Counted from the stretch's first letter, positions 43,312-51,791 are shown. The stretch is DNA of 64,000 bases from Prevotella sp. (GCA_017554105.1 JAFZIY010000031.1:62001-126000); one strand, 5' to 3'. A program made the numbers and translations. The notes: generated by a model from the sequence alone, not told the origin.

Positions 43312-43926
43312 GTGATTTTTCTCTCCTCCCTTTGGGAGGGGAAGGGGGTGGGGTTGTTGTAGAAACTCGCTTATTATCGTGTACGCCTCTTCCTCTGCTG
43401 TACTGAGGTCGTCGTTGACCACTACGCAGTCGAACTTCTCGGCAAACGAGAGTTCAAACTCCGCACGCTGGAGTCGCTGCTCTATCACCTCGGGGGCATC
43501 GGTGCCACGCTTCTCCAGACGCTCACGAAGCGCCTCAATCGAAGGAGGCTGGATGAAGACACTGAGCGCACGTTCACCATAATGTTGCTTTATGGCACAT
43601 CCGCCCTTCACGTCAACGTCGAACACTACGTTCTGCCCTGCCTCCAACTGCCGCTCCACCTGAGCCTTGAGCGTGCCGTAGAAGCGGTCTTCATATACCT
43701 CCTCATACTCCAGGAACTCGTCGTTGGCGATGCGCTGGCGGAACTCCTCGGGCGTGAGGAAGAAATACTCCACTCCGTTCTGCTCTGTTCCACGAGGCTG
43801 ACGACTGGTGCATGAGATACTGAAGGCGAGTGACAGTTCGGGGTGTTCTGTCATCAGCCAGTTGATGATGGTGCTCTTTCCGCTCCCGCTGGGAGCAGAG
43901 AAGATAATGAGTTTCTTGTCGTTCAT
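43300..43926 (-). CDS. gmk: Guanylate kinase
   Basis: 208 residues. P-loop SAPSGSGKST at 9-18, SCTSRQPRGTEQNGVEYFFL (GMP-binding) and VDVKGG are canonical. It makes GDP from GMP. The core ends near EEAYTIISEFL (about residue 190); the last 18 residues (QQPHPLPLPKGGEKNHTTS) are encoded by a G/C-rich REP-like palindrome plus a heptamer array and look like a read-through tail, not part of the fold. Near-consensus promoter TACTTTCG lies only 5 nt before the start. Confidence 0.95.
   Translation of the reverse strand: MNDKKLIIFSAPSGSGKSTIINWLMTEHPELSLAFSISCTSRQPRGTEQNGVEYFFLTPEEFRQRIANDEFLEYEEVYEDRFYGTLKAQVERQLEAGQNVVFDVDVKGGCAIKQHYGERALSVFIQPPSIEALRERLEKRGTDAPEVIEQRLQRAEFELSFAEKFDCVVVNDDLSTAEEEAYTIISEFLQQPHPLPLPKGGEKNHTTS
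43319..43357. repeat. REP-like palindrome encoding the gmk C-terminus
   Basis: CTCCTCCCTTTGGGAGGGG plus AGGGGGTGGGG; the palindrome is in frame and encodes PHPLPLPKGG. Confidence 0.7.
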
Positions 43927-44011
43927 GGCTGCGAAAGTACTAAAAAAGTTTGTAACATCACGTTTTTTTCTCCTTTTTTTTGAGTTGTAATGGAATAAAA
44001 AAGATTTTTAT

Positions 44012-44019
44012 TACCTTTG
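44012..44019 (+). promoter_or_regulatory. -7 promoter box for the plug-domain protein gene
   Basis: TACCTTTG, exact match, 25 nt before ATG 44045. Confidence 0.5.
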
Positions 44020-44044
44020 CGACATAATTACTAACAGAACAATA

Positions 44045-46084
44045 ATGGATACTGTCATAAAGAGGATTCTTTTCGCTGCGCTCCTTATGGTTGTTGCGTT
44101 TTCTGCCAAAGCACAAGACGAGCAGACTATTATCAACAGGATAATAAGCCAACTGCGGATGTTCCCTCAGGAGAAGACCTACACCCACACCGATGCCGCC
44201 GACTATGCGCCCGGCGACCGTATATGGCTGAAGGTGTATGTGGTGAACTCGCTCAGTCACGAGCCCGTCAGCGAGAGCCTCTATGCCTATGTCGAACTGA
44301 TATCGCCGCAGGAGACGGTAGAGGCAAGGGCAAAACTGCTGTGCCGTGACGGTATCTATGCCGGCTATATCGACATCCCGGAGACGGCGGAGAAGGGGCA
44401 TTACAGCGTACATTCCTACACCGACCTCTCGAGTAATGCGACAGACTACGACAGTTACACCCATGTCTTCATCGGCAGGAAAGGAAACACTAAGGGGAAG
44501 AAAAGTCAGAGCAAGGAGGACGTAAGCAATGCCGTTGCCGACGACAACGCACCGCTGCGGTATGCGAGGAACGGCAATCGCATCACTATCTCGACGACGC
44601 TTCCCGACAACGCGCTGACGCTGCTGGTGCACTGCCGTGCCTACCCCATCGCCATCTCTCCTATCAGCGCCGACCACCCTGTGGTGATGTCGAGCGACTC
44701 GCTGCCCGAGGGCGTCATCTCGATGCTGCTGCTCGACCGTCGCCTGAACGTCAAGGCAGAACGCCTGATGCTGTCGGTGAACGGCAGTGAGCAATGTCCG
44801 CTGACGGTCATCGCTGACAAGGCAAGATATAGTCCAAACGACTCGGTGACGCTGACACTGAAGGCTCCCGCACTGCATGAGGGCGAGAGTGCCGACATCT
44901 CCATCAGCGTCACGGGCACCACCCTGTCACACCGCCACCGCCCCTCGTCCATAGTGTCGAGTCTGCTGCTGGCAACGGACATGAAGCAGAGGGTTGATGC
45001 GAACGGACTGTTCACCACCGACACCCGTCGTGCCGACATGCTGCTTGCCAATGAGCAGTGGACACGCTACGACTTCGGTCGTCTGCTGCACGGTCACTAT
45101 GCGAAGCCGAAATACGAATGTGAGACCACGAATACCATTAACGGCAGGGTAAAGGCACTGTTCCGAAGGCGTCCCATCCCCGAGGCGAAGGTCGATCTCA
45201 TCTCACCGCAGGCAGGATGCCTCGCCTCGACGACTGCCGACATGGAAGGACGGTTCTCATTCCCCGGCATGGACCATCCCGAAGGCACACAATATGTGAT
45301 GCATGCCCTGGATGCCAACGGCAAGGGACGTGTGGAGATTGTCATCGACAACAAGAAACGTCCCGCCTTCCATGCACCCCACTACGAGGAATACGAAGAT
45401 ATGGAAGGCGAAAGTTACGTGATAGACAACGACACGCTGATGTACCTTGATGGTATAATGCTCGAGAACGTGGAAGTCACGGGAAAGCAGCGCAAAACGG
45501 GAAACAACGGTGCGTTCGCCTCGGTTTCCGACTATTCGTTCAACGAGAGCAAGATAGAGCAACTGGGTGTGACGAGCATCTACGAACTGCTGTACCGCAT
45601 CCCCAGCCTGCGCATCGAAGGCAACAAGTGCTACATCCGCACGGCATCCTCCATATATACCAACAGACCGGCTATTATCGCCGTCGATGGCAACATCATC
45701 CCCGATGAGTTCAGCGTCGACGTCATCCCTATGCACGACGTGGCGCGCGTCGATGTGTTCAAGCCCGGCAGCAGCGTGCTGTGGGGAGTGGAAGGCGGCG
45801 GCGGTGTCATCAGCGTGACAACGAAGAAAGGAAACTACAGGATGAGCAATGTCAAGGAACCTGTGAACCAGGTGAAGATAGCACCTCTGGGCTTCCAGCC
45901 GCCATCCGACTTCTTCAGCATGTCGGGACGTCGCAAGACGCTATATTGGAATCCCAACATCACCACCGACCAGATAAGGCTCAGCGCCTCTGACACCCCG
46001 GGAGACTGTCATGTGGTCATCGAGGGCGTCACCAGCGAGGGACGTCTTATTCACAAGGAATTTGACATCAAGGTGGAATACTGA
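44045..46084 (+). CDS. Secreted MG2-like protein with a TonB plug domain but no barrel
   Basis: 679 residues. Signal peptide about 1-24 (FSAKAQ). The N-terminal part (about 30-125) resembles the MG2 macroglobulin-type domain (EKTYTHTDAADYAPGDRIWLKVYVVN), then comes a region of beta domains, a carboxypeptidase-regulatory-like segment (NGRVKALFRRRPIPEAKVDLIS, about 363-430), and a TonB receptor plug domain (about 480-600: VTSIYELLYRIPSLRI, PAIIAVDGNIIP, VARVDVFKPGSSVLWG). The chain stops after a short tail, so the outer-membrane barrel of true TonB receptors is missing. Such plug-only proteins occur in Bacteroidetes; their partner and substrate are unknown. Confidence 0.75.
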   Translation: MDTVIKRILFAALLMVVAFSAKAQDEQTIINRIISQLRMFPQEKTYTHTDAADYAPGDRIWLKVYVVNSLSHEPVSESLYAYVELISPQETVEARAKLLCRDGIYAGYIDIPETAEKGHYSVHSYTDLSSNATDYDSYTHVFIGRKGNTKGKKSQSKEDVSNAVADDNAPLRYARNGNRITISTTLPDNALTLLVHCRAYPIAISPISADHPVVMSSDSLPEGVISMLLLDRRLNVKAERLMLSVNGSEQCPLTVIADKARYSPNDSVTLTLKAPALHEGESADISISVTGTTLSHRHRPSSIVSSLLLATDMKQRVDANGLFTTDTRRADMLLANEQWTRYDFGRLLHGHYAKPKYECETTNTINGRVKALFRRRPIPEAKVDLISPQAGCLASTTADMEGRFSFPGMDHPEGTQYVMHALDANGKGRVEIVIDNKKRPAFHAPHYEEYEDMEGESYVIDNDTLMYLDGIMLENVEVTGKQRKTGNNGAFASVSDYSFNESKIEQLGVTSIYELLYRIPSLRIEGNKCYIRTASSIYTNRPAIIAVDGNIIPDEFSVDVIPMHDVARVDVFKPGSSVLWGVEGGGGVISVTTKKGNYRMSNVKEPVNQVKIAPLGFQPPSDFFSMSGRRKTLYWNPNITTDQIRLSASDTPGDCHVVIEGVTSEGRLIHKEFDIKVEY

Positions 46085-46146
46085 TAATCCTAAATGGTTG
46101 TACTTGAGTATTTTATGTGATTGTTTGAATTTATCGTACAAAAATG

Positions 46147-46177
46147 TTTGTCATATCGACAATAATTCTTATCTTTG
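46147..46177 (+). promoter_or_regulatory. Promoter of the lipoprotein gene
   Basis: TTTG (46147-46150), 19 bp, TATCTTTG (46170-46177): a complete Bacteroidetes promoter, about 34 nt before ATG 46212. Confidence 0.75.
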
Positions 46178-46211
46178 CGCCGCAAATCATGTAACAAAAC
46201 CAAAACACTCT

Positions 46212-47336
46212 ATGAAAAGAATTTTTATCGCTTTTGCGGCCATGATGATGCTGGCCTGCACTCCTGGGAAATCGGGAGAGGTGTCTTCTAAAAATGACGG
46301 AGCCCAGGACGTCTATGTATTCGGATATGAGAGAGACTCCACCTCCATTAGTGACGAGTATCCTGAAGGGAAATCCATCGTCGTGTATTGGAAGGACGGA
46401 AAGTCTTATGTTATCTCCGAAGAGACGGGAGTACCCGAAGGCTACGACGAGTTCTCACCCATGGACATGATGATTGTCGACGGCAACCGCGTCTATCTTG
46501 GTGCTGCTTCACGCAAAGGGTCGGACGACTCCGACTTGTTCATCTACGAGAAAGGCAAGTTCTCGAAAATCATGTCACACGAGGGATGCAATGGTTTGCG
46601 CCTTTGCTATGTAGGCGGCAAGATAAAGATGATAGGATGCGTTGAGGCAAGAGGCGAGAACAATGCCCTTATAGAAACACCCGCAATATGGGACATGGAC
46701 GGCAACTGCACGAAAGTGGACATGGGCGAGTACACCAACTGCAACCTCAACGACATAGCAGTATCAGGTGATGACTGGTATGCCTGCGGCAGGGTATATG
46801 GCGAAGACATCTGGCATGGTGTAGGTGCGATATGGAAGAACGGCAAGTTGTCCACCTATCCCGCACCCGACAATGGCATCACGATGTTCGGCTTCACCGC
46901 AATAGGCGTGTCAGGCAGTGACGTTTACACCACTATGGTATCTGGAAAGACCAAGGGCGACGATAACTGCGGCATCACCCTGTGGAAGAACGGCAAGGTG
47001 GAGACGGAACTGGTGAAGCCTCTCAATCTTCCTATGACCGAGTGTATCGCCATCGACGGCAAGGACGTATATGTGGGAGGATACAACGAGAAGATGGTTG
47101 ACGAGGAGAACCGCGTAATGATTGGCTCGCCAAGCATCTGGAAGAACGGAAAACTGATGGACATCGACAAGATGGACGAGATGGGAAGAATAGCATCCAT
47201 CGCCGTAAGCAACGGTAATGTATATGCCACCGGAGACCATGTCTTCTCAGGCGCATTATGGTCGAACGGCAAGATGACTCTTCTGCCTGGCGCCGACGGC
47301 GAGGGCACGGCAGTGAAGGTGCTTATCGGACGTTGA
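46212..47336 (+). CDS. Lipoprotein with beta-propeller-like repeats, unknown function
   Basis: 374 residues from ATG 46212, the first Met that gives a signal peptide; the frame upstream overlaps the previous gene and the promoter. The lipobox is MLACT (Cys18). The mature part has repeated blocks of the form IWKNGK.....GxDVYxxG (AIWKNGKLST, TLWKNGKVET, SIWKNGKLMD, ALWSNGKMTL), about 45-55 residues apart, suggesting a beta-propeller with six or seven blades. It is probably on the periplasmic side of a membrane or on the surface. No enzymatic motif seen; binding or sensing is possible. Confidence 0.7.
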   Translation: MKRIFIAFAAMMMLACTPGKSGEVSSKNDGAQDVYVFGYERDSTSISDEYPEGKSIVVYWKDGKSYVISEETGVPEGYDEFSPMDMMIVDGNRVYLGAASRKGSDDSDLFIYEKGKFSKIMSHEGCNGLRLCYVGGKIKMIGCVEARGENNALIETPAIWDMDGNCTKVDMGEYTNCNLNDIAVSGDDWYACGRVYGEDIWHGVGAIWKNGKLSTYPAPDNGITMFGFTAIGVSGSDVYTTMVSGKTKGDDNCGITLWKNGKVETELVKPLNLPMTECIAIDGKDVYVGGYNEKMVDEENRVMIGSPSIWKNGKLMDIDKMDEMGRIASIAVSNGNVYATGDHVFSGALWSNGKMTLLPGADGEGTAVKVLIGR

Positions 47337-47360
47337 CGATAAACGTTGAGAGATAAAAAG

Positions 47361-47398
47361 TTGAGGGTTGAGCGATAACAGAAACGCTCAACCCTCAA
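47361..47398. terminator. Bidirectional hairpin between convergent genes
   Basis: TTGAGGGTTGAGCG (47361-47374) pairs with CGCTCAACCCTCAA (47385-47398), 14 bp perfect. On the minus strand the stem is followed by CTTTTTATC. CCACCTT heptamers follow on the right (47399-47437) up to the yicC stop. Confidence 0.75.
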
Positions 47399-47436
47399 TT
47401 CTTCTACCTTCCACCTTCAAAATTCCACCTTCCACC

Positions 47437-48315
47437 TTATAGTGCATTAAGCACCTGCTCCTTTATCTGCTCCAGTTCGTCCTTCATCTTAACGACGATG
47501 TTCTGCATCTCAGCGAGATTACTCTTCGAGCCGGTGGTGTTTATCTCACGTCCCATCTCCTGTGCGATGAAGCCGAGTTTCTTTCCCTGGCAGTCGTCCT
47601 GCTCCATTGTCTCGCGGAAATAGCGCAGGTGGTTGGCAAGTCGCTGTTTCTCCTCGCTGATGTCGAGTTTCTCGATGTAGTATATCAGTTCTTGCTCAAG
47701 GCGGTTCTTGTCGTAGTCCACCTCGGGAATGGAACTCAGTGCATCAACGATACGCTGGCGTATTTTCTCCACTCGCATCTTCTCATACGGCTCGATGCTC
47801 TGTAACAGGGCTGCGATATTGTCTATCTTCTCAGTGAATTTCTTCTGTAATGCGGCACCCTCCTGACGGCGGAATTCCACAACGGCGTCGATAGCCTGGG
47901 CGAGTGCCTGCTGCACTGCCTCCCACTCCTCGTCGCTCAACGTCTCCACCTCGGTCTTGGCGAGCACGTCAGGCATGCGCATCAGCGTTGGGAGAACCAT
48001 ATCTGAGTCGATGTCGATGTCCAGTTTGTCCGCTATTGCCTTCATCTGGTTGTAGTAGTTCTCAACCAGGACGGCGTTTATAGGTGTGGCGTCCACGTTC
48101 TCATCCTTCTCGACCCACACATTGATGTCCACCTTTCCCCTGACAAGGGCTGTGGATACCCTCTGACGCATCTCCATCTCCTTCTCGCGATAGAGCGGTG
48201 CAATGCGCGCGGAGAGGTCAAGAGCCTTGGAATTCAGCGACTTGATTTCAACGTTTATCTTCTTCTCCTTGTAGGTGACAACGGCCTTGCCGTAGCCTGT
48301 CATTGACTGTATCAT
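47437..48315 (-). CDS. yicC: YicC-family protein (endoribonuclease-like)
   Basis: 292 residues. MIQSMTGYGKAVVTY at the start and the C-terminal EMGREINTTGSKSN block are the two family signatures. E. coli YicC is reported as a ribonuclease involved in small RNA turnover; the role here is inferred from the family. Cytoplasmic, no signal peptide, standard length. In many genomes it is next to gmk; here gmk lies about 3.5 kb away with two unrelated genes between. A -7 box TACTTTTG is at 48341-48348. Confidence 0.9.
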   Translation of the reverse strand: MIQSMTGYGKAVVTYKEKKINVEIKSLNSKALDLSARIAPLYREKEMEMRQRVSTALVRGKVDINVWVEKDENVDATPINAVLVENYYNQMKAIADKLDIDIDSDMVLPTLMRMPDVLAKTEVETLSDEEWEAVQQALAQAIDAVVEFRRQEGAALQKKFTEKIDNIAALLQSIEPYEKMRVEKIRQRIVDALSSIPEVDYDKNRLEQELIYYIEKLDISEEKQRLANHLRYFRETMEQDDCQGKKLGFIAQEMGREINTTGSKSNLAEMQNIVVKMKDELEQIKEQVLNAL

Positions 48316-48340
48316 AACTGTCTTTCACGTTAATTTTTTG

Positions 48341-48348
48341 CAAAAGTA
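48341..48348 (-). promoter_or_regulatory. -7 promoter box for yicC
   Basis: Minus-strand TACTTTTG, exact TAnnTTTG match, 25 nt before ATG 48315. Confidence 0.55.
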
Positions 48349-48393
48349 CTATTTTTTCTGGAAAAATGAGTAATTTTGCAGAATTATTAAGAC

Positions 48394-48401
48394 TATCTTT
48401 G
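48394..48401 (+). promoter_or_regulatory. -7 promoter box for tsaB
   Basis: TATCTTTG ends 5 nt before ATG 48407, giving an almost leaderless mRNA; a second box TAATTTTG at 48371-48378 would give a leader of about 22 nt. Confidence 0.5.
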
Positions 48402-48406
48402 AATTT

Positions 48407-49096
48407 ATGTCGTGTATTTTAAGCATTGAGACGAGCACAGACGTCTGTTCTGTGGCGATGAGCGAGAATGGTCAGTGCATATTCAAGAAGGAAGATCACA
48501 GCGGTCCGAACCATGCCGTAAGCCTTGGAGTATATGTCGATGAGGCACTGTCGTTCACCGATAATCACGCCATACCACTGGGTGCTGTGGCTGTTAGTAG
48601 CGGCCCTGGTTCCTACACCGGACTTCGCATCGGCGTCTCGATGGCAAAGGGGATATGCTACGGACGTGACGTGCCACTGCTCTCGGTGCCTACTCTCGAA
48701 GTGATGGCCGTGCCGGTACTGCTCAACCACGAGATTGAGGATGACGCACTGCTGTGCCCTATGATTGACGCACGACGCATGGAGGTGTACTCCGCAATCT
48801 ACGACCGTGCACTGAAACAGCAACGCGAGATACGCGCCGATGTTGTCGACGGTGACACCTATCGCGAGTTCCTCGACCAACACCCGGTATATTTCTTCGG
48901 CAACGGTGCTGCGAAATGCATGGAGACGATAAACCATCCCAACGCTCACCTGATAAAGGGCATCGAGCCATTGGCAAAGTATATGTTCCCCTTGGCTGAA
49001 CGGAAATGGGTGCAGGAGGAGTTCGAGGACGTGGCATACTACGTGCCGTTCTATCTCAAGGACTTTGTGGCAAAGATGCCGAAGAAAGTGTTATGA
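48407..49096 (+). CDS. tsaB: tRNA threonylcarbamoyladenosine biosynthesis protein TsaB
   Basis: 229 residues. ILSIETSTDVCSVAM at the N-terminus and VSSGPGSYTGLRIGVSMAKGICYG are the TsaB signatures of the ASKHA fold. It is the dimerisation and scaffold partner of TsaD in forming t6A37 of ANN-decoding tRNAs. Standard length and no odd residues. Its TGA stop directly abuts the GTTAGGAGT array that runs to the next gene, with which it may form an operon. Confidence 0.93.
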   Translation: MSCILSIETSTDVCSVAMSENGQCIFKKEDHSGPNHAVSLGVYVDEALSFTDNHAIPLGAVAVSSGPGSYTGLRIGVSMAKGICYGRDVPLLSVPTLEVMAVPVLLNHEIEDDALLCPMIDARRMEVYSAIYDRALKQQREIRADVVDGDTYREFLDQHPVYFFGNGAAKCMETINHPNAHLIKGIEPLAKYMFPLAERKWVQEEFEDVAYYVPFYLKDFVAKMPKKVL

Positions 49097-49148
49097 GTTA
49101 GGAGTGAGGAGTTAGAAGTTAGAAGTTAGGAATTAGGAGTGAGGAGTT
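49097..49148. repeat. GTTAGGA heptamer array between tsaB and the DUF4290 gene
   Basis: About seven units of the AGTTAGG/AGTGAGG/AGTTAGA type begin at the tsaB stop codon. Confidence 0.8.
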
Positions 49149-49168
49149 GAATATAAACAAGACGAGAT

Positions 49169-49780
49169 ATGAATATTGAAGGACTTGACTACAACACGCA
49201 ACGTGAGAAACTTGTGATGCCGGAATATGGCAGGGAAGTGCAGAACATGGTCGACTATGCCATGACTCTGGAGTCGAAACAGGAACGTCAACGCTGTGCC
49301 AACACCATCATAAAGGTGATGGGACAGATGATTCCGAAGAACAAGGAGAGCGTCGATTTCGAGCGTAAACTGTGGGACCATCTCGCCATCATGAGTGGTT
49401 TCAAACTCGACATCGACTATCCATACGACGTGTCGGGGGCACTGAAGATTGCCACCAAGCCCGAGCCGATGGAGTATCCCATGCAGGAGATACCCGTGAG
49501 GCACTATGGCAAGATGATGTTCGAACTCTTCGAGAAACTGAAGAGCATGCCTGCAGGCAAGGAACGTGACGAACTGACGCGCCTCACGGCGAACCAGATG
49601 AAGCACAACCTGGCACAATGGAGCCACGGCTCGAGCGACGACGAGAAGATTGCGAGCGACCTCGCACGCTTCACCGACGGCGTGATACAACTCGACCTTG
49701 CCACGTTCAAGTTCGATACTCAGTATCCGCAGAAACAGGCCTCACAGTCACAGCAAGCAAAGAAGAGAAAAAGAAAATAA
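49169..49780 (+). CDS. DUF4290 domain protein
   Basis: 203 residues, soluble. The NTQREKLVMPEYGREVQNMV opening and the KVMGQMIPKNK and WDHLAIMSGF blocks match the Bacteroidetes-specific DUF4290 family as I remember it; no biochemical function is known to me. The C-terminus is a Gln/Lys/Arg-rich tail (KQASQSQQAKKRKRK) that could bind nucleic acid. It lies 14 bp before murA, so probably the same transcript. In other Bacteroidetes it is likewise found ahead of murA and rimM, which suggests a link to growth or translation, but that is inference. Confidence 0.8.
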   Translation: MNIEGLDYNTQREKLVMPEYGREVQNMVDYAMTLESKQERQRCANTIIKVMGQMIPKNKESVDFERKLWDHLAIMSGFKLDIDYPYDVSGALKIATKPEPMEYPMQEIPVRHYGKMMFELFEKLKSMPAGKERDELTRLTANQMKHNLAQWSHGSSDDEKIASDLARFTDGVIQLDLATFKFDTQYPQKQASQSQQAKKRKRK

Positions 49781-49794
49781 CCAATCTATCTGCT

Positions 49795-51141
49795 ATGCAA
49801 TCATTCATTATTGAAGGTGGGCACATGCTTAGCGGCACCATAGTGCCACAGGGAGCAAAGAACGAGGCACTGCAGGTGATATGCGCATCGCTACTCACGG
49901 CAGAGAAGGTGAGGATATGCAACGTGCCGGACATCCTTGACGTCAACAACCTCATCCAACTGCTGCGCGACATGGGCGTGAAAGTGGAGAAACTGGGTGA
50001 TGGCGACTATACCTTCTGTGCCGACGACCTCAACCTCGACTATCTCGGAAGCGATGTCTTCGTGCGCAAGTGTTCCGCGCTGCGAGGCTCGGTGCTTATG
50101 ATTGGTCCGCTGCTGGCGCGCTTCGGCAAGGCCGTGGTGGCAGAACCCGGTGGCGACAAGATAGGACGCCGCCGTCTCGACACTCACTTCCTAGGGTTCA
50201 AGAACCTCGGTGCACGCTTCGAGTTCAACGACACGCGCAACGTATATGAGATACATGCACTGCCTGAGCGAAGTGCCACAGGGGCGCAACACAGCAACTC
50301 CCTGAAAGGGACCTACATGCTTCTCGACGAGGCCAGCGTGACAGGTACCGCAAACATCGTCATGGCTGCCGTGCTCGCCGAAGGTACTACGACCATCTAT
50401 AACGCCGCATGCGAGCCTTACGTGCAGCAACTATGCACCATGCTGAACAACATGGGAGCGCACATCACGGGCATAGGAAGTAACCTGCTGACCATCGAAG
50501 GAGTGACTTCCCTCGGCGGCGCTGAGCATAAGGTGCTGCCCGACATGATTGAGGTGGGCTCGTTCATCGGCATGGCAGCGATGATAGGCGACGGCATCCG
50601 CATCAAGGACGTGTCGCTGCGCAACCTTGGCATCATCCCCGATGCCTTCCGCCGACTGGGAGTGGAGATTATCGCCGACGGCGACGACCTCATTATACCG
50701 CGTCAGCCGCACTATGTTGTCGATTCCTTCATCGACGGCTCGATAATGACTCTTGCCGACGCACCATGGCCGGGACTCACTCCCGACCTCATCTCGGTGC
50801 TGCTGGTAGTGGCGACGCAGGCACGCGGCTCAGTGCTCATCCATCAGAAGATGTTCGAGAGCCGTCTGTTCTTCGTTGACAAACTGATAGACATGGGTGC
50901 ACAGATAATCCTCTGCGACCCCCATCGCGCCGTTGTCGTAGGTCACGATCATCAGAAGCGGCTGCGTGCAGGACGCATGACGAGTCCTGACATCCGTGCA
51001 GGTATCGCCCTGCTCATCGCAGCCCTCACTGCCAATGGCACCAGTCGCATCGACAATATCGGACAGATAGACCGCGGCTATGAGAACATCGAGGAACGAC
51101 TGAATGCCCTCGGTGCACATATCACGCGAGTAGAAAGTTGA
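49795..51141 (+). CDS. murA: UDP-N-acetylglucosamine 1-carboxyvinyltransferase, Cys-to-Asp form
   Basis: 448 residues from ATG 49795 (MQSFIIEGG). It catalyses the first committed step of peptidoglycan precursor synthesis, moving enolpyruvyl from PEP to UDP-GlcNAc. KNEALQVICASLL, the RALRGS-like SALRGSV and the AGIALLIAALTANG block are canonical. In the catalytic loop, where most MurA have GGCxIGxRPVDxH, this enzyme has GGDKIGRRRLDTH: the Cys that fosfomycin alkylates is Asp121. The same swap is known in Mycobacterium and Chlamydia MurA and makes them resistant. The stop TGA is the first codon of a repeat array. Confidence 0.95.
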   Translation: MQSFIIEGGHMLSGTIVPQGAKNEALQVICASLLTAEKVRICNVPDILDVNNLIQLLRDMGVKVEKLGDGDYTFCADDLNLDYLGSDVFVRKCSALRGSVLMIGPLLARFGKAVVAEPGGDKIGRRRLDTHFLGFKNLGARFEFNDTRNVYEIHALPERSATGAQHSNSLKGTYMLLDEASVTGTANIVMAAVLAEGTTTIYNAACEPYVQQLCTMLNNMGAHITGIGSNLLTIEGVTSLGGAEHKVLPDMIEVGSFIGMAAMIGDGIRIKDVSLRNLGIIPDAFRRLGVEIIADGDDLIIPRQPHYVVDSFIDGSIMTLADAPWPGLTPDLISVLLVVATQARGSVLIHQKMFESRLFFVDKLIDMGAQIILCDPHRAVVVGHDHQKRLRAGRMTSPDIRAGIALLIAALTANGTSRIDNIGQIDRGYENIEERLNALGAHITRVES

Positions 51142-51246
51142 GTGTTGAGTTGACAAGTTGACGAGTTGACAAGTAGACAAGTTAATTGTCACCAAGTCTT
51201 GAAATCAAGCAACTCGTCAACTTGTCAACTAAAATACTCGTCAACT
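51142..51246. repeat. Array-core-inverted-array element, copy 2
   Basis: Octamers AGTTGACA/AGTTGACG run from the murA stop. A core with ACAAGTTAATTGT and CTTGAAATCAAG follows, then the inverted units CAACTCGTCAACTTGTCAACT and a last CTCGTCAACT before rimM. Arms are a perfect 21-bp inverted repeat, and the core matches the 11.1 kb element in reverse. Confidence 0.8.
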
Positions 51247-51252
51247 AAAGAA

Positions 51253-51774
51253 ATGATTAAGGAAGAAGAGGTATATCGCATAGGAAAGATAGGGAAACCG
51301 CACGGAGTGAAGGGTGAGGTGACCATGATGTTCAGCGACGATGTGTTCGACCGCGTCGATGCTGAGTATGTGGTGCTGCTCATCGATGGCATCTTCGTGC
51401 CTTTCTTCTTTGAGGAATACCGCTTCCGCACCGATGAGACGGCACTGGTGAAGTTCTGCGACATCGACACCCAGGAGCAGGCACGGGAACTCACCAACTG
51501 TGAGGTATATTTCCCGCGGAGCCTCTCAGAGAGCGACGGCGACAACGTCTCGCTGAGCGAACTGAACGGATACAAGATTATCGACCATATATATAATAAG
51601 GAGATAGGAACCATCTGCGGCATCGACGACAGCACGGCCAACATCCTCTTCGAGGTGAGGACGGCCGACGGAGAGCAACTGCTGATTCCTGCCTCGCCCA
51701 CACTGATAAAGAGCATCGACACCGAGAACCTTGCCATAGACATGGAACTGCCCGAGGGACTGCTCGACATCTGA
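51253..51774 (+). CDS. rimM: 16S rRNA processing protein RimM
   Basis: 173 residues from ATG 51253, just after the repeat element; the frame continues into the repeat but the conserved protein begins at EEVYRIGKIGKPHGVKGEV. N-terminal RimM domain followed by a PRC-barrel domain (LNGYKIIDHIYNKEIGTICG, then LLIPASPTLI). It assists maturation of the 30S head. The trmD partner common in other phyla is absent here; murA precedes and dxr follows 17 bp on. Confidence 0.93.
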   Translation: MIKEEEVYRIGKIGKPHGVKGEVTMMFSDDVFDRVDAEYVVLLIDGIFVPFFFEEYRFRTDETALVKFCDIDTQEQARELTNCEVYFPRSLSESDGDNVSLSELNGYKIIDHIYNKEIGTICGIDDSTANILFEVRTADGEQLLIPASPTLIKSIDTENLAIDMELPEGLLDI

Positions 51775-51791
51775 CAAAGAAACATAAGGAT

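Noticed and set aside
49618-49794. N-terminal extension of MurA
   Set aside because: It overlaps the DUF4290 gene in another frame and is Arg-rich; the conserved protein starts at 49795 (MQSFIIEGG).
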